Position numbers and translations under genes: made by a program
Shown: in pieces, positions 24,118 through 32,572 of the stretch
How the letters are laid out: each line of letters opens with the position of its first letter
Numbering within the stretch: the stretch's first letter is position 1
The notes under the pieces: generated by a model
Database searches by the model: none
Told to the model about the DNA's origin: nothing
Seen by the model: only the letters and a program-made list of their open reading frames with translations
DNA from: an uncultured Methanomassiliicoccales archaeon
GTDB lineage: Archaea > Thermoplasmatota > Thermoplasmata > Methanomassiliicoccales > Methanomethylophilaceae
NCBI GenBank assembly: GCA_934702355.1
Contig: CAKUXX010000013.1
Coordinates: 1-43,554 of the forward strand
Length of the DNA stretch: 43,554 bases
Direction: 5' to 3'

Positions 24118-25656
24118 TCACTCCGATCCGAAGAATCCCCTCATGACGGGGTTCATCTCCATCATCTGCTCGCGGCCCATGGCCTCGTAGAAGTGGATGA
24201 TGATACCGACACACAGAAGCACTCCGGTTCCGCTGGCGTTACCTGTGGTTCCAACGCAGTCTGCGAAGGCTGCGAGTGCTCCAACCATGGCTCCTGACAT
24301 GATCGTGATCGTCGGGATGTATCTCTCGAGGACACGCTTCAGGACACGGGGGTCACGACGGAATCCGGGGATCTGCATTCCGCTCCTCTGGATCTGGTTC
24401 GCGACGGATTCGGGACCGAGGTTAGTTGTCTCGACCCAGAACTTAGCGAACAGAATCGAACCCATGATCATCACTGTGAAGTAGATGCAGATGTGGGCCA
24501 GATTCTGGATTGCATTGTGTCCGTTGCCGTATGTTGTGGGATCCAGTATGGGCATCAGCCATCCGACTATACCCTGAGGTGCGGACAGGTACCATGCGAT
24601 ACCGCCGGCTGCGTACGTGGAGCCTTCCTCGAAGTATCCGATGAACTCGTTGCCGCCCAGCAGAGGTATTCCGCTGAGGAAGCTGTTGCTGTACAGGAGC
24701 AGGGTAACCATGCTCACGATGGCCAGCAGGGAGGACATCAGGATGACCGGGATGTTGCTTGCGTACATCAGCTTGATCGGATACCTTCCCCTTGCACCCC
24801 TGGCATTACCGTGAGACAGGGGAAGTTCGATCCTTGTGGATTCCAGGTATGCGACCAGGAAGAAGATGACGAGCGTACCGACAAGGGCGATCACCGGATT
24901 GGATCCTCCGATGAACAGCGCCTCATATCCTCCGTTGGCCATCTCCTGAGGTGAGAGTGTGAACACATAGTAGAGAGCCCTGGGTATCGTTCCGCCAGGC
25001 GGGTTTTCGATGCTCATGGCAGCCGATGCGTCAATCGGATTCCAGTTGAGAGCACCTGTGAACAGTGCCTGTGCCACTCCGGCGGCGATGAAGAGCGAGA
25101 TTCCGCTTCCAATTCCCCATTTGGACACGACCTCGTCCATCATGAAAATGATGTACGAACCCGCGAAGAGCTGGGCGATCAGAAGGATCTTCGCTCCACC
25201 GCTCCCCAGGAGGTTTTCGGCTCCGCTCGAGGGTACGAGGTAGCCGAAAACCTGGGGGATCGCCTCAAAGACGATCATTACGATAACCAGGAGCTTGAGG
25301 ACTGACTGGTAGCAAGCCTTGTCCTCACGCTTGGAGAGGTCGAGTTTGATGATCTTCGCACCAACGAAGAGCTGCATTATGATCGATGCTGTGACGATCG
25401 GTCCGATACCGAGCTGCAGCAGGGATCCGGATGCTCCTGCCATAATGGTCCTGTACTGTGCGAACAGGTCCAGCGATTTCTCGCTGTCCAGGCCATACAG
25501 GTACACATTCGTCATAACGAAATAGAGTACCAATATGACAATTACCCACATCATCTTAGTCCTGAAGTGCACGTGCCCTTCGGGACGTTTGACGGAGGGG
25601 AGCCTGTCGGACAAGGGCTTTACCTTGAACAACAGGCTTGGTGTATCTTCCATCAT
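24118..25656 (-). CDS. secY: Protein translocase subunit SecY
   Basis: A 512-aa channel subunit of the Sec translocon with ten TM helices. The plug/TM2 region (GASGSLLQLGIGPIVTASII) and TM7 region (GNARGARGRYPIKLMY with the conserved RYPIKL) are typical. It is somewhat longer than many archaeal SecY proteins owing to an extracellular insertion around residues 330-365 rich in Gly/Tyr/Ala. Two successive ATG codons begin the frame, with GGAGAGG as SD. It follows rpl15 by 21 nt. Confidence 0.96.
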   Translation of the reverse strand: MMEDTPSLLFKVKPLSDRLPSVKRPEGHVHFRTKMMWVIVILVLYFVMTNVYLYGLDSEKSLDLFAQYRTIMAGASGSLLQLGIGPIVTASIIMQLFVGAKIIKLDLSKREDKACYQSVLKLLVIVMIVFEAIPQVFGYLVPSSGAENLLGSGGAKILLIAQLFAGSYIIFMMDEVVSKWGIGSGISLFIAAGVAQALFTGALNWNPIDASAAMSIENPPGGTIPRALYYVFTLSPQEMANGGYEALFIGGSNPVIALVGTLVIFFLVAYLESTRIELPLSHGNARGARGRYPIKLMYASNIPVILMSSLLAIVSMVTLLLYSNSFLSGIPLLGGNEFIGYFEEGSTYAAGGIAWYLSAPQGIVGWLMPILDPTTYGNGHNAIQNLAHICIYFTVMIMGSILFAKFWVETTNLGPESVANQIQRSGMQIPGFRRDPRVLKRVLERYIPTITIMSGAMVGALAAFADCVGTTGNASGTGVLLCVGIIIHFYEAMGREQMMEMNPVMRGFFGSE

Positions 25657-25677
25657 TACCTCTCCTTAGTTTTTTCT

Positions 25678-26100
25678 TCACTCTACGACGGAACCGCCGG
25701 CTGCGGCAACCTTCTCGCGGGCCTTCTCAGAGGCCTCTGCGACAGTCACGTTGACTGCCACATCGATGTTGCCTGTACCGAGCAGTTTGTCGATGCCAGC
25801 TTCTGTGAGGTTGACGTTGTACGCGTCTCCCTCTTTGGTGGCGAAGCCCATCGAGACGAACCTCTCGATCTGCTCTGCCAGCTCGCTGACGTTTATAGTG
25901 CGGTTGGCGACAACCATGCACTGGGGTCTCTTGAATCCGTGACGGCCGAAGTAGTCGCGGTCGTTCTTGAGCATACCGATCTTTCCGGTCTTGCCGTATC
26001 CGGCCATACCGTGTCCACCGATGATACCTGCTCCACGACCGGACTTCTTTCCGCGTCCGTGAGTCCTGTATCCCCTGAATTTCTTGGTTCTGCTAGGCAT
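25678..26100 (-). CDS. rpl15: 50S ribosomal protein uL15
   Basis: A 140-aa large-subunit protein. The Gly/Arg/Lys-rich N-terminal extension that threads into 23S rRNA (THGRGKKSGRGAG, GGHGMAGYGKTGK) is followed by the C-terminal globular domain with the family sequence FGRHGFKRP. It lies 9 nt downstream of rpl30 and before secY, as in other archaeal spc operons. Confidence 0.97.
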   Translation of the reverse strand: MPSRTKKFRGYRTHGRGKKSGRGAGIIGGHGMAGYGKTGKIGMLKNDRDYFGRHGFKRPQCMVVANRTINVSELAEQIERFVSMGFATKEGDAYNVNLTEAGIDKLLGTGNIDVAVNVTVAEASEKAREKVAAAGGSVVE

Positions 26101-26109
26101 CTCCTCACC

Positions 26110-26574
26110 TCAAAGCATCCTGTTGATGAGATCGTTGATGGCCTCTCCCCTGTATCCGAGAGCTCCGCCGTTCTGGAACGAGCGCTTGTTGCCCTCGTAT
26201 CCCTTAACGGGCGGGTGCAGGCGGAAGACGGGCTTTGCCTCTTCAACATCCTTCATCCTGTAGTTGTTCTCGATGATGGCCTTAGCCATATCGTCCACAC
26301 TGGCGAACTCGGACTTGTCCTTGAGGTAGTCGTCGGTGATCTCCCTGTCGCCGATGAGCTTTCCGCGGGCGCGGATCATGGCGGCGAGAGTCTCCTGGTT
26401 GACCTCTCCCCAGGTGCAGTAGTCCTTGACGACCTGGAGCATTCCCTTGGTGGAAGCGTTCTCAGGTACGATCACACAGTGGTTGACCCTGTTGAGACCG
26501 AGGAGTCCCATGGTGAACTCGATGTCGCGGTTGACATCGGGCTGTCCACGTACACGAATGACTGCGTATGCCAT
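26110..26574 (-). CDS. rpl30: 50S ribosomal protein uL30
   Basis: The product is 154 aa, the long archaeal/eukaryotic L30/L7 form. The N-terminal MAYAVIRVRGQPDVN is the characteristic strand. The start at 26574 is two bases after the rps5 stop; a longer frame upstream lies within rps5 and is rejected. The C-terminal part contains HPPVKGYEGNKRSFQNGGALG, which fits the archaeal C-terminal extension. Confidence 0.96.
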   Translation of the reverse strand: MAYAVIRVRGQPDVNRDIEFTMGLLGLNRVNHCVIVPENASTKGMLQVVKDYCTWGEVNQETLAAMIRARGKLIGDREITDDYLKDKSEFASVDDMAKAIIENNYRMKDVEEAKPVFRLHPPVKGYEGNKRSFQNGGALGYRGEAINDLINRML

Positions 26575-26576
26575 CT

Positions 26577-27254
26577 TCACTCCTCCTCGTTGGCCTCGGT
26601 CTCGGCATACGTGATGCCTGTGGGACCGGAGACGATGTTCAGGTTCTTGCACTGCTCGTCAGTGACCCTCATGCGAGAGGTCATCTTGAGTGCCTCGAAG
26701 GTTGCCATGGCGTAGTTGACCTTGGTCTTGGTGTTTCCTCTGGCGAATCCCCATGCATCGCGGACACCGGCAAGGGTCAGCAGACTCTTGGCGACGTCTC
26801 CGACTGCCAGGGACACTCCGCGGGGTGCGGGTTTCAGGGAAACGGTAACGGATCCAGTGGATCCGACGACCTCGAAGGGAAGGCTGTGTGCCTGACCGCA
26901 TCCGCACTGCCAGGATCCGCATCCCCTCTTGATCTCGATCATGTTCAACTTCGCGTTGTCGATAGCCTTCTTGATTGAAGGTCCGACCTCTTTTCCCTTG
27001 GCCCTGCCGATGCCGATGAATCCATCGCCGTTTCCGACGATGCATGTGACAGCGAACCTGACCCTCCTTCCGGAATCGGTCATCCTCTGGACCATGTTGA
27101 GGTCGATGACCTCGTCTTTCAGGTCCGGGAGGAGGATGTCCACGATCTCGGGCTCACGGAGGGGCAGTTTGGTGGCGAGGGCGTCGCTCATGGTGGTGAT
27201 CTCTCCGTTGAGGACCATCTGTCCGAGCCTTGTCTTAGGAACCCAGTCAGCCAT
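26577..27254 (-). CDS. rps5: 30S ribosomal protein uS5
   Basis: A 225-aa protein that helps maintain decoding accuracy. The double-stranded RNA-binding domain is followed by GNGDGFIGIGRAKGKEVGPSI, the archaeal Cys-rich segment (CGSWQCGCGQAHS) and the C-terminal S5 domain (KPAPRGVSLAVGDVAKSLL). The start is one base after the rpl18 stop. Confidence 0.97.
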   Translation of the reverse strand: MADWVPKTRLGQMVLNGEITTMSDALATKLPLREPEIVDILLPDLKDEVIDLNMVQRMTDSGRRVRFAVTCIVGNGDGFIGIGRAKGKEVGPSIKKAIDNAKLNMIEIKRGCGSWQCGCGQAHSLPFEVVGSTGSVTVSLKPAPRGVSLAVGDVAKSLLTLAGVRDAWGFARGNTKTKVNYAMATFEALKMTSRMRVTDEQCKNLNIVSGPTGITYAETEANEEE

Positions 27255-27255
27255 T

Positions 27256-27756
27256 TTACTCAGCCTCCATCTTCTCTTTGAGGCTGTTCAGGTCAGCCTC
27301 GATGCTCTCATCGATGTGCTTTCCGAGGATCCTGTCCTCGTCGGGGAGGACGTCCTCTCCGTGGGGCACCTCGAGTCCGGCATCGCACATTCCGGCGACA
27401 GTTGCGAAGAGGACTCCGCCGTGCTGCACCTTCTGCATGCCGATGTCGAGCACCGCATACTCGATTCCTGCCTTGACCGCTTTCTGTCCGGCAAGGTATC
27501 CGACAAGGTAGGCTGCGGGTATGGAGGAGCAGGAGTGGGTCCAGCCCATTCCCTTGAGCTCTTTCGTGCTCGCGGCCACGATGACGCTGTCACCCTCCAT
27601 GCCGAACTCGGCGAACTGGATGGTGATGTTCTTGTTGGATCTCCTGACGATGGCCCTGGCCTCCTGGCTCCTGAGGAGTCTGCGGCGGGCGTAATAGTCA
27701 GTGCGGTTCTCTCTTCTTCTGCGGAATGCTACTTTGTATCTAGGTCCGGTTGCCAT
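27256..27756 (-). CDS. rpl18: 50S ribosomal protein uL18
   Basis: A 166-aa 5S rRNA-binding protein. RYKVAFRRRRENRTDYYARR is the typical archaeal N terminus, and KGMGWTHSCSSIPAAYLVGYLAG the conserved core. It is the only gene in the window ending in TAA; the stop lies 1 nt from the rps5 start. Its ATG overlaps the eL19 stop as ATGA. Confidence 0.97.
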   Translation of the reverse strand: MATGPRYKVAFRRRRENRTDYYARRRLLRSQEARAIVRRSNKNITIQFAEFGMEGDSVIVAASTKELKGMGWTHSCSSIPAAYLVGYLAGQKAVKAGIEYAVLDIGMQKVQHGGVLFATVAGMCDAGLEVPHGEDVLPDEDRILGKHIDESIEADLNSLKEKMEAE

Positions 27757-28217
27757 CAGATCTCCTCCTCTTTCAGGTGTCCGGCTGCGGTCATGTGCTG
27801 CTTAAGGTGCCTGCGGGACTTGAACATGCCTCCCTTGGCCTTCCTGTAGTAGAGCCTGTAGACGGAAGGAGAGATCTGTCCCTCGTCCCTGAGTGTCTTG
27901 AGCTCGTCACGGATAGGCCTGATGGTGGCCATCCAGCGCTCCTTGTCGCGAACACGTGCATTTGCGGTTCCCTTCCTGGATCCGGGTCCCTTCCTCTTTC
28001 CGTCGGCCTTCTGACCGGCGACGTATCTGGTCCTTCCCCTGGAGGTTCCGTTCTTCGGCTTGGCTTTGATGATTCCGGAAGCGACGGCGGTACGGATGTC
28101 CGCGCGTGTGATGCACTCCTCGACTTCATCGAGCCTCTCAGGGTTCATCCAAACCCTGTTCTCACCGCACTTGAGGATCTCGGCGGCCATTCTTCTCTGG
28201 TTTCTCAGGTCTGCCAT
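27756..28217 (-). CDS. rpl19e: 50S ribosomal protein eL19
   Basis: The product is 153 aa. It has the typical start MADLRNQRRMAAEILKCG, then NRVWMNPERLDEV, and the basic segment GPGSRKGTANAR near the middle. The start at 28217, 2 nt after the rpl32e stop, is chosen over a long upstream extension that overlaps rpl32e. An archaeal/eukaryotic protein absent from bacteria. Confidence 0.96.
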   Translation of the reverse strand: MADLRNQRRMAAEILKCGENRVWMNPERLDEVEECITRADIRTAVASGIIKAKPKNGTSRGRTRYVAGQKADGKRKGPGSRKGTANARVRDKERWMATIRPIRDELKTLRDEGQISPSVYRLYYRKAKGGMFKSRRHLKQHMTAAGHLKEEEI

Positions 28218-28219
28218 GA

Positions 28220-28885
28220 TCACACCATCCTGTTGAGGACCCTGATTCCGAGCTCGTCGGCCCTGTCCTCGATTGCGATCCTCTTTTTGGTTCCGACGGT
28301 TCCGCCGATACGGACCGCCTGCTTCTTGGGGTCGATGCCCTCGAGTCCATCGACGTTGTAGACGAGGACCTCCTCGAATCCCGAGGGGTGCAGGTCCCTG
28401 GCCGCGATGGGTCCCCTGAATCCGATGTCGACCATCGGGGGGCGCCTCTTGAGCTGCCTCTTCATCTTGGAGTGGATACCCTTGGGTTTCCTCCACTTCT
28501 CACCGAGCTTGGAGTATCTGAACCACTCCTGCCTCTTGAAAGCGGGCCTCCTTCCGGAGATCATCGCCCTCTTGGCAAGAGCATCCACGGTCTCATCGTC
28601 CAGCTCAGGCTTCGCTTTGACGACATACTCGCCGGCCTCTGCATCGGCGACGATCTCGGCTGCGGGAGCCTCATCGGCGACGATCTCGGTCTCTGCGAGT
28701 GCGGCCTTCCAGGTGTTGACGGTCTTGGGACCGACTCCGGAAAGGGTCTTGATGACCTCTTTGACCTTGGTGTCGTCGTTGATCGCCTCGGCGAGCTCGG
28801 CGACATTGTTGATGCCGATGGTCTTCAGCTCCTCGACATTGTTGTCCTTCAGACCCTGGAGGTCTGTGAGCGCTTTAACGGTCAT
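28220..28885 (-). CDS. rpl32e: 50S ribosomal protein eL32 with N-terminal helix-hairpin-helix extension
   Basis: The product is 221 aa, much longer than the roughly 130-aa core. Residues 1-62 look like a HhH domain (LKDNNVEELKTIGINNVAELAEAI, then LSGVGPKTVNTWKAAL), followed by an Ala/Glu/Asp-rich acidic linker (63-95) with short repeats of EIVADEA type. The eL32 core (about 105-221: RRPAFKRQEWFRYSKLGEKW ... IRVLNRMV) is standard. HhH-extended eL32 is known in some Euryarchaeota. The start overlaps the rpl6 stop as ATGA. Confidence 0.95.
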   Translation of the reverse strand: MTVKALTDLQGLKDNNVEELKTIGINNVAELAEAINDDTKVKEVIKTLSGVGPKTVNTWKAALAETEIVADEAPAAEIVADAEAGEYVVKAKPELDDETVDALAKRAMISGRRPAFKRQEWFRYSKLGEKWRKPKGIHSKMKRQLKRRPPMVDIGFRGPIAARDLHPSGFEEVLVYNVDGLEGIDPKKQAVRIGGTVGTKKRIAIEDRADELGIRVLNRMV

Positions 28886-29433
28886 TCTTTCACCTTGTGC
28901 GATTTCTGGACGATGTAAATTCCATCCTGGAACGTCCTCTTGTCGAATCCGAGCCTGGATGTCGCCCTCTCGAGGTTGGCTGCGGTCTGTCCGCAGGCCT
29001 CGATGTCGTTTCCTTCAACTGTAACGTCCTGTCCGCTGATCTTCACGGTGCAGCCCTTCATGATGTCCGCGTAGCGGGGGGCGTGGCCTCCCATGTAGTT
29101 GTTGATCTCCACGCGGTCACCCTTGACGGTGACTTTCATCGGGAAGTGGGAGAATACAATCTTAAGGTGGTATGTGAACCCGACTGTAACGCCCTTTATC
29201 ATGTTCCTGACGTGAGCTACGTAGGTTCCAACCATCGCCTTGTCTTTGATCCTCGGATACTCGCAGCTGACGCTGACGCCTTCTTCTCCGACGGCAATTG
29301 CGATGTTAGGGTGCGCGAAGTTTCTGCTAAGTTCTCCCCTGGGGCCGTTGACCTTCATGACGTTTCCGTCGTAGGTAACGGTGACCCCCGCGGGGATAGC
29401 GATGGTGCTTTCGATTTTCCCTGCTATTGTCAT
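28882..29433 (-). CDS. rpl6: 50S ribosomal protein uL6
   Basis: A 183-aa protein near the factor-binding centre. Two L6 folds: VTYDGNVMKVNGPRGELSR at the start and MKVTVKGDRVEINNYMGG, then the archaeal motif DIEACGQTAANLE. It lies 9 nt after the uS8 stop and overlaps rpl32e by four bases. Confidence 0.97.
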   Translation of the reverse strand: MTIAGKIESTIAIPAGVTVTYDGNVMKVNGPRGELSRNFAHPNIAIAVGEEGVSVSCEYPRIKDKAMVGTYVAHVRNMIKGVTVGFTYHLKIVFSHFPMKVTVKGDRVEINNYMGGHAPRYADIMKGCTVKISGQDVTVEGNDIEACGQTAANLERATSRLGFDKRTFQDGIYIVQKSHKVKE

Positions 29434-29442
29434 CTTTATTCC

Positions 29443-29832
29443 TCAATAGACATATGCCAGGAGTTTTCCCCCGATTCCGAGCTCTTTTGCACGGTCCTGG
29501 GTGATGACTCCTGCTGTGGTGGACATGATCAAGAGACCGAAGTCCTGGGCGGGAAGGAACCTCGCTTCGTACTTCTCGACCTCTGCGACTTTCACAGAGG
29601 TCCTGGGCTTAATCACTCCGCAATTGTTTATGGTACCGTCCAGCATTACGCGGAACTTACCGGCTTTTCCGTCCTCTACGTACTCGAACTGGCTTACGTA
29701 GCCGCGGTCCTGCATGACCTTGAGCACGCGTCCGATGAGTTTGGACGAGGGCTGGATCATGCACTCGCTCTTTCCGTTGAGTGCGGCGTTCTTGATGACG
29801 CACATGGCGTCGTTGAGTGGATCGCTCTGCAT
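29443..29832 (-). CDS. rps8: 30S ribosomal protein uS8
   Basis: The product is 129 aa. MQSDPLNDAMCVIKNAALNG is the typical archaeal N terminus, and STTAGVITQDRAKELGIGGK the conserved C-terminal 16S-binding motif. It lies 10 nt after rps14. Confidence 0.97.
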   Translation of the reverse strand: MQSDPLNDAMCVIKNAALNGKSECMIQPSSKLIGRVLKVMQDRGYVSQFEYVEDGKAGKFRVMLDGTINNCGVIKPRTSVKVAEVEKYEARFLPAQDFGLLIMSTTAGVITQDRAKELGIGGKLLAYVY

Positions 29833-29842
29833 TTATGACACC

Positions 29843-29989
29843 TCACGAATACTTCTTGAATCCGAGTTCCGGGGCCATATCCCTGAAGCACTGGCGGCAC
29901 AGGTGCATCCCGTACCTCCTTATGATTCCTCTCCTGCGTCCGCAGCGTGTGCATCCTACAGATCTTCCGAACTGCTTCTTGGGCTTCAT
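29843..29989 (-). CDS. rps14: 30S ribosomal protein uS14, zinc-ribbon form
   Basis: A 48-aa protein found by translating the gap between rpl5 and rps8. The reading frame is MKPKKQFGRSVGC... with four zinc ligands C13, C16, C31 and C34 in CTRCGRR and LCRQCFRDMA, and ends LGFKKYS. The start ATG overlaps the rpl5 stop as ATGA. The position is the conserved one for S14 in the spc operon. Confidence 0.96.
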   Translation of the reverse strand: MKPKKQFGRSVGCTRCGRRRGIIRRYGMHLCRQCFRDMAPELGFKKYS

Positions 29990-30495
29990 TGGACCACCTC
30001 AACCTCAAATTTGTCTTTCATGTACTGGATCGCCTCGTCGCGGTCGACGCGGTGCTTCATGGGGACCCTCCTTTTAAGGAGTGCCCTCTGAGTAATCCTG
30101 TTTCCAGGCCTCCTCAGAACGACGCTGATGTCCATTCCGAAGATACCTATCTCGGGGTCGTATTTCATACCCTCGAAATCTGTGTAGTCGGAGATACCGA
30201 ATGACATGTTTCCCTCTTTGTCGAAGGAGTATTCGGGGACACGCATCTCCCTGATGGTCAGGGCCTGCCTGAGGAAGTTCTCGGCGGTCTCCCCGCGAAG
30301 GGTGACCTTGCATCCGAGGGGCATTCCCTTACGGATTCCGAGATCCCTGTTGACAGTCTTGGAGATGGTCTCGACAGATGTCTGTCCGGTGACCATCTCA
30401 AGGACCTTCTGGGCTTTGACGAGCCTCTCTCCGGCCTCGCCGACACCGATGTTGACGACGACCTTGTCCACGCGGACTTCCCTCATGGCGTTCAT
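29986..30495 (-). CDS. rpl5: 50S ribosomal protein uL5
   Basis: A 169-aa 5S rRNA-binding protein at the central protuberance. VDKVVVNIGVGEAGERL at the start, GCKVTLRG, and FGISDYTDF near the C-terminal half are family sequences. The start ATG overlaps the rps4e stop; an internal ATG three codons later could also serve. Confidence 0.97.
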   Translation of the reverse strand: MNAMREVRVDKVVVNIGVGEAGERLVKAQKVLEMVTGQTSVETISKTVNRDLGIRKGMPLGCKVTLRGETAENFLRQALTIREMRVPEYSFDKEGNMSFGISDYTDFEGMKYDPEIGIFGMDISVVLRRPGNRITQRALLKRRVPMKHRVDRDEAIQYMKDKFEVEVVQ

Positions 30496-31199
30496 TCAGA
30501 AGCCTCCGGGAGTTTGATTGCGGGGGCCTGGGCGCCGATGACGAAACAGTTGGAGACAACTGTCTGTGTGCCGTCGGTGAACAGGACGATGTTCGGAGCG
30601 GGGCCGCGGATGACCTCCAGTGACTTGATTGTCTTGACGGCTCCTGCCTGGGATCCCTCGGAGATGAAGACGGAAGCGCCCTCAGCCATGGAGTAGTGGT
30701 CCAGGATCTTCTGGCCGTCGAAGGCGACCTTCAGAGAGTCGCCGCATTTGTAGTCGTTCTTGTCGAGGACGATGTTCCTTCCGCTGCTGAGGTTCAGCTG
30801 GATCTTTCCGCCTTTGATGACGGTCTTGTCCATGATCTTGCAGATCTCCCAGTTGACCTCGTCACCCTCGATGGGCACGAGTGTCAGCTTTCCCTTGTCG
30901 GTGAGGAGCATCCTGAATGCCAGGTTCATCTTGGGGATGGTGATGACATCCATGAATCCTACGGGAGCCTTGGGGTTCTTGACTGCCTTGCCGTCAACGA
31001 ACATCTCACGGTTTCCGATGATCCTCTTGGCCTCTCTGGCCGTGTCGCATGCGCAGACCATGTCCCTGAGGACGGTGACTGCGGGCATGGACTGCTCGAT
31101 GCTGTGTGCACCGGCAGTCTGTTTGGCGACCCAGATGTTGACCTTCCTCTTCAGAGGCCATGTCCTGGGTGCTGCCAGTCTCTTCATGTGATCGCTCAT
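30492..31199 (-). CDS. rps4e: 30S ribosomal protein eS4
   Basis: A 235-aa archaeal/eukaryotic protein. MKRLAAPRTWPLKRKVNIWV is typical. An S4 RNA-binding region (KRIIGNREMFVDGKAVKN), a central domain and a C-terminal KOW-like part (VFISEGSQAGAVKTIKSLEV) follow. The start overlaps the rpl24 stop as ATGA. Confidence 0.97.
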   Translation of the reverse strand: MSDHMKRLAAPRTWPLKRKVNIWVAKQTAGAHSIEQSMPAVTVLRDMVCACDTAREAKRIIGNREMFVDGKAVKNPKAPVGFMDVITIPKMNLAFRMLLTDKGKLTLVPIEGDEVNWEICKIMDKTVIKGGKIQLNLSSGRNIVLDKNDYKCGDSLKVAFDGQKILDHYSMAEGASVFISEGSQAGAVKTIKSLEVIRGPAPNIVLFTDGTQTVVSNCFVIGAQAPAIKLPEASE

Positions 31200-31570
31200 T
31201 CTTTAGCCTCCTTCTTGGAAAGGGAGTCGACCCTCCAGCTGTCCTCGGTGTTCAGCTTGGTGATAACGAGGTTGGAAGCGTGGATGGGACGCTCTTTGGC
31301 AGTTCCATCCGCCTGCTTGATGGTGATTCCCTCGATGGAAACGCGGCCGGTCTTGGTGTAGACGTCGACGACCTTTCCCTCGATGTTCCTGATCTCCTCG
31401 TTTCCGCGGACGACGATGACTGTGTCGCCTTTGCAGACCCTGGCGGTGCGGACTCCGTATTTCTCGCGGAGGTCGCTGCTCAGGTGTGCGGAGAGCATCT
31501 TCCTCTTCACGTGGGAGGATGCATTGGCCTGGTTCTTCCTCTGAACCCTTGCTTTGCTGCTTGCTGCCAT
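31196..31570 (-). CDS. rpl24: 50S ribosomal protein uL24
   Basis: A 124-aa assembly-initiator protein. The basic N terminus (KARVQRKNQANASSHVKRK) is followed by the KOW motif (KGDTVIVVRGNEEIRNIEGK) and the archaeal IKQADGTAKERPIHASNLVI end. Starts 10 nt after rpl14. Confidence 0.97.
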   Translation of the reverse strand: MAASSKARVQRKNQANASSHVKRKMLSAHLSSDLREKYGVRTARVCKGDTVIVVRGNEEIRNIEGKVVDVYTKTGRVSIEGITIKQADGTAKERPIHASNLVITKLNTEDSWRVDSLSKKEAKE

Positions 31571-31580
31571 TTCTTACACC

Positions 31581-31979
31581 TCACACGATCGTGGACGCTG
31601 TTGCGGAAACACGGGGCCACCTCTCGGCGGCTTCCCTTGCAACGGGTCCTTTGATGTCAGTTCCTTTGGTCTCACCGGTCTCGGTCGTGATGACTGCGGC
31701 GTTGTCCTCGAAGTAGACCATCGTTCCATCGGGCCTCCTCATGGGGCGCCTCTGACGGACGATGACTGCGAAGACGATCTGCCTCCTCATCTGGGGTGTT
31801 CCCTTCTTGACCGAAGCGATGACCAGATCCCCGACGCCTGCGGAGGGGACCCTCCTGGCAACGCCGTGGTATCCGGGCACGGTGATGATCTCGATCTCTT
31901 TCGCTCCCGTGTTGTCGATGACGGTGAGCCTGGAGCCGTTCTGAAGACCCCTGGTCTGGTTTCCGGAGATTCCCTTCAT
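31581..31979 (-). CDS. rpl14: 50S ribosomal protein uL14
   Basis: A 132-aa beta-barrel protein at the subunit interface. GSRLTVIDNTGAKEIEIITV and GDLVIASVKKGTPQMRRQ are diagnostic, as is FEDNAAVIT. Starts one base after rps17. Confidence 0.97.
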   Translation of the reverse strand: MKGISGNQTRGLQNGSRLTVIDNTGAKEIEIITVPGYHGVARRVPSAGVGDLVIASVKKGTPQMRRQIVFAVIVRQRRPMRRPDGTMVYFEDNAAVITTETGETKGTDIKGPVAREAAERWPRVSATASTIV

Positions 31980-31980
31980 C

Positions 31981-32313
31981 TCACTCCACCTTCTCGACTA
32001 CGACGAAGGACACGGTCTTGGAGATAGGGCGGCACTCTGCGATCCTCACCCTGTCCCCGACCTTGAGGCCGAGGCATGCGGGGGCGTGTGCGGAGTACCT
32101 GTTGCTCCTCTTCTCGTATCTCTCGTACTTGGGCTGGTATCTCATGTAGTTGCGCTCGACGACGACGGATTTGTTCATCTTGACTGTCGAGACAACACCA
32201 TCAATAATCTGTCCCCTGACCGGCAGGCTGCCGTGGAACGGGCAGTTGGGGTCGTTGCATTCCGCTTTCGGGGGGACGACGTCGATTCCGATATCTCTGA
32301 TTTCTGCTGTCAT
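31981..32313 (-). CDS. rps17: 30S ribosomal protein uS17
   Basis: A 110-aa OB-fold protein with the archaeal N-terminal extension (DIGIDVVPPKAECNDPNCPF) and the core GQIIDGVVSTVKMNKSVVV. Starts 4 nt after rnp1. Confidence 0.96.
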   Translation of the reverse strand: MTAEIRDIGIDVVPPKAECNDPNCPFHGSLPVRGQIIDGVVSTVKMNKSVVVERNYMRYQPKYERYEKRSNRYSAHAPACLGLKVGDRVRIAECRPISKTVSFVVVEKVE

Positions 32314-32317
32314 TTCT

Positions 32318-32572
32318 TCACCTAACCTTCTTGATTCTGTCCTCTGGTCGGTGCAATATCTCTGATCCTTTGATGTCGATTATTCTGCCTTCGCATGCGA
32401 ACCTGAACTCATTGCCTGGTTTGGGTACCATTCTCTCAGTTCCGGCCGATTCGATGGTAAACGTGTTTTTCGTTTCGTCGACCACTTTTCCGGCAATGCC
32501 GGAGAATGGTGCAGACAGCACTTCCACGTCCAATCCAATGAACTCAGATTTCGCGAAGAGATTATCTCTCAT
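32318..32572 (-). CDS. rnp1: RNase P protein component 1 (Rpp29/Pop4 homologue)
   Basis: An 84-aa Sm-like beta-barrel subunit of archaeal RNase P, which matures tRNA 5' ends. ELVGLDVEV-like opening (FIGLDVEVLSAPF), GKVVDETKNTFTIE, and FACEGRIIDIKGSEILHRPEDRIKK are typical. Overlaps the eIF1 stop as ATGA, in its conserved place between eIF1 and rps17. Confidence 0.93.
   Translation of the reverse strand: MRDNLFAKSEFIGLDVEVLSAPFSGIAGKVVDETKNTFTIESAGTERMVPKPGNEFRFACEGRIIDIKGSEILHRPEDRIKKVR

Noticed and set aside
26110..26652. Longer version of uL30 starting at 26652
   Set aside because: The extension lies inside rps5 in another frame and lacks similarity; the ATG at 26574 gives the standard N terminus.
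27756..28496. Longer version of eL19 starting at 28496
   Set aside because: The extra 93 residues are an out-of-frame reading of rpl32e; the start at 28217 matches the family.
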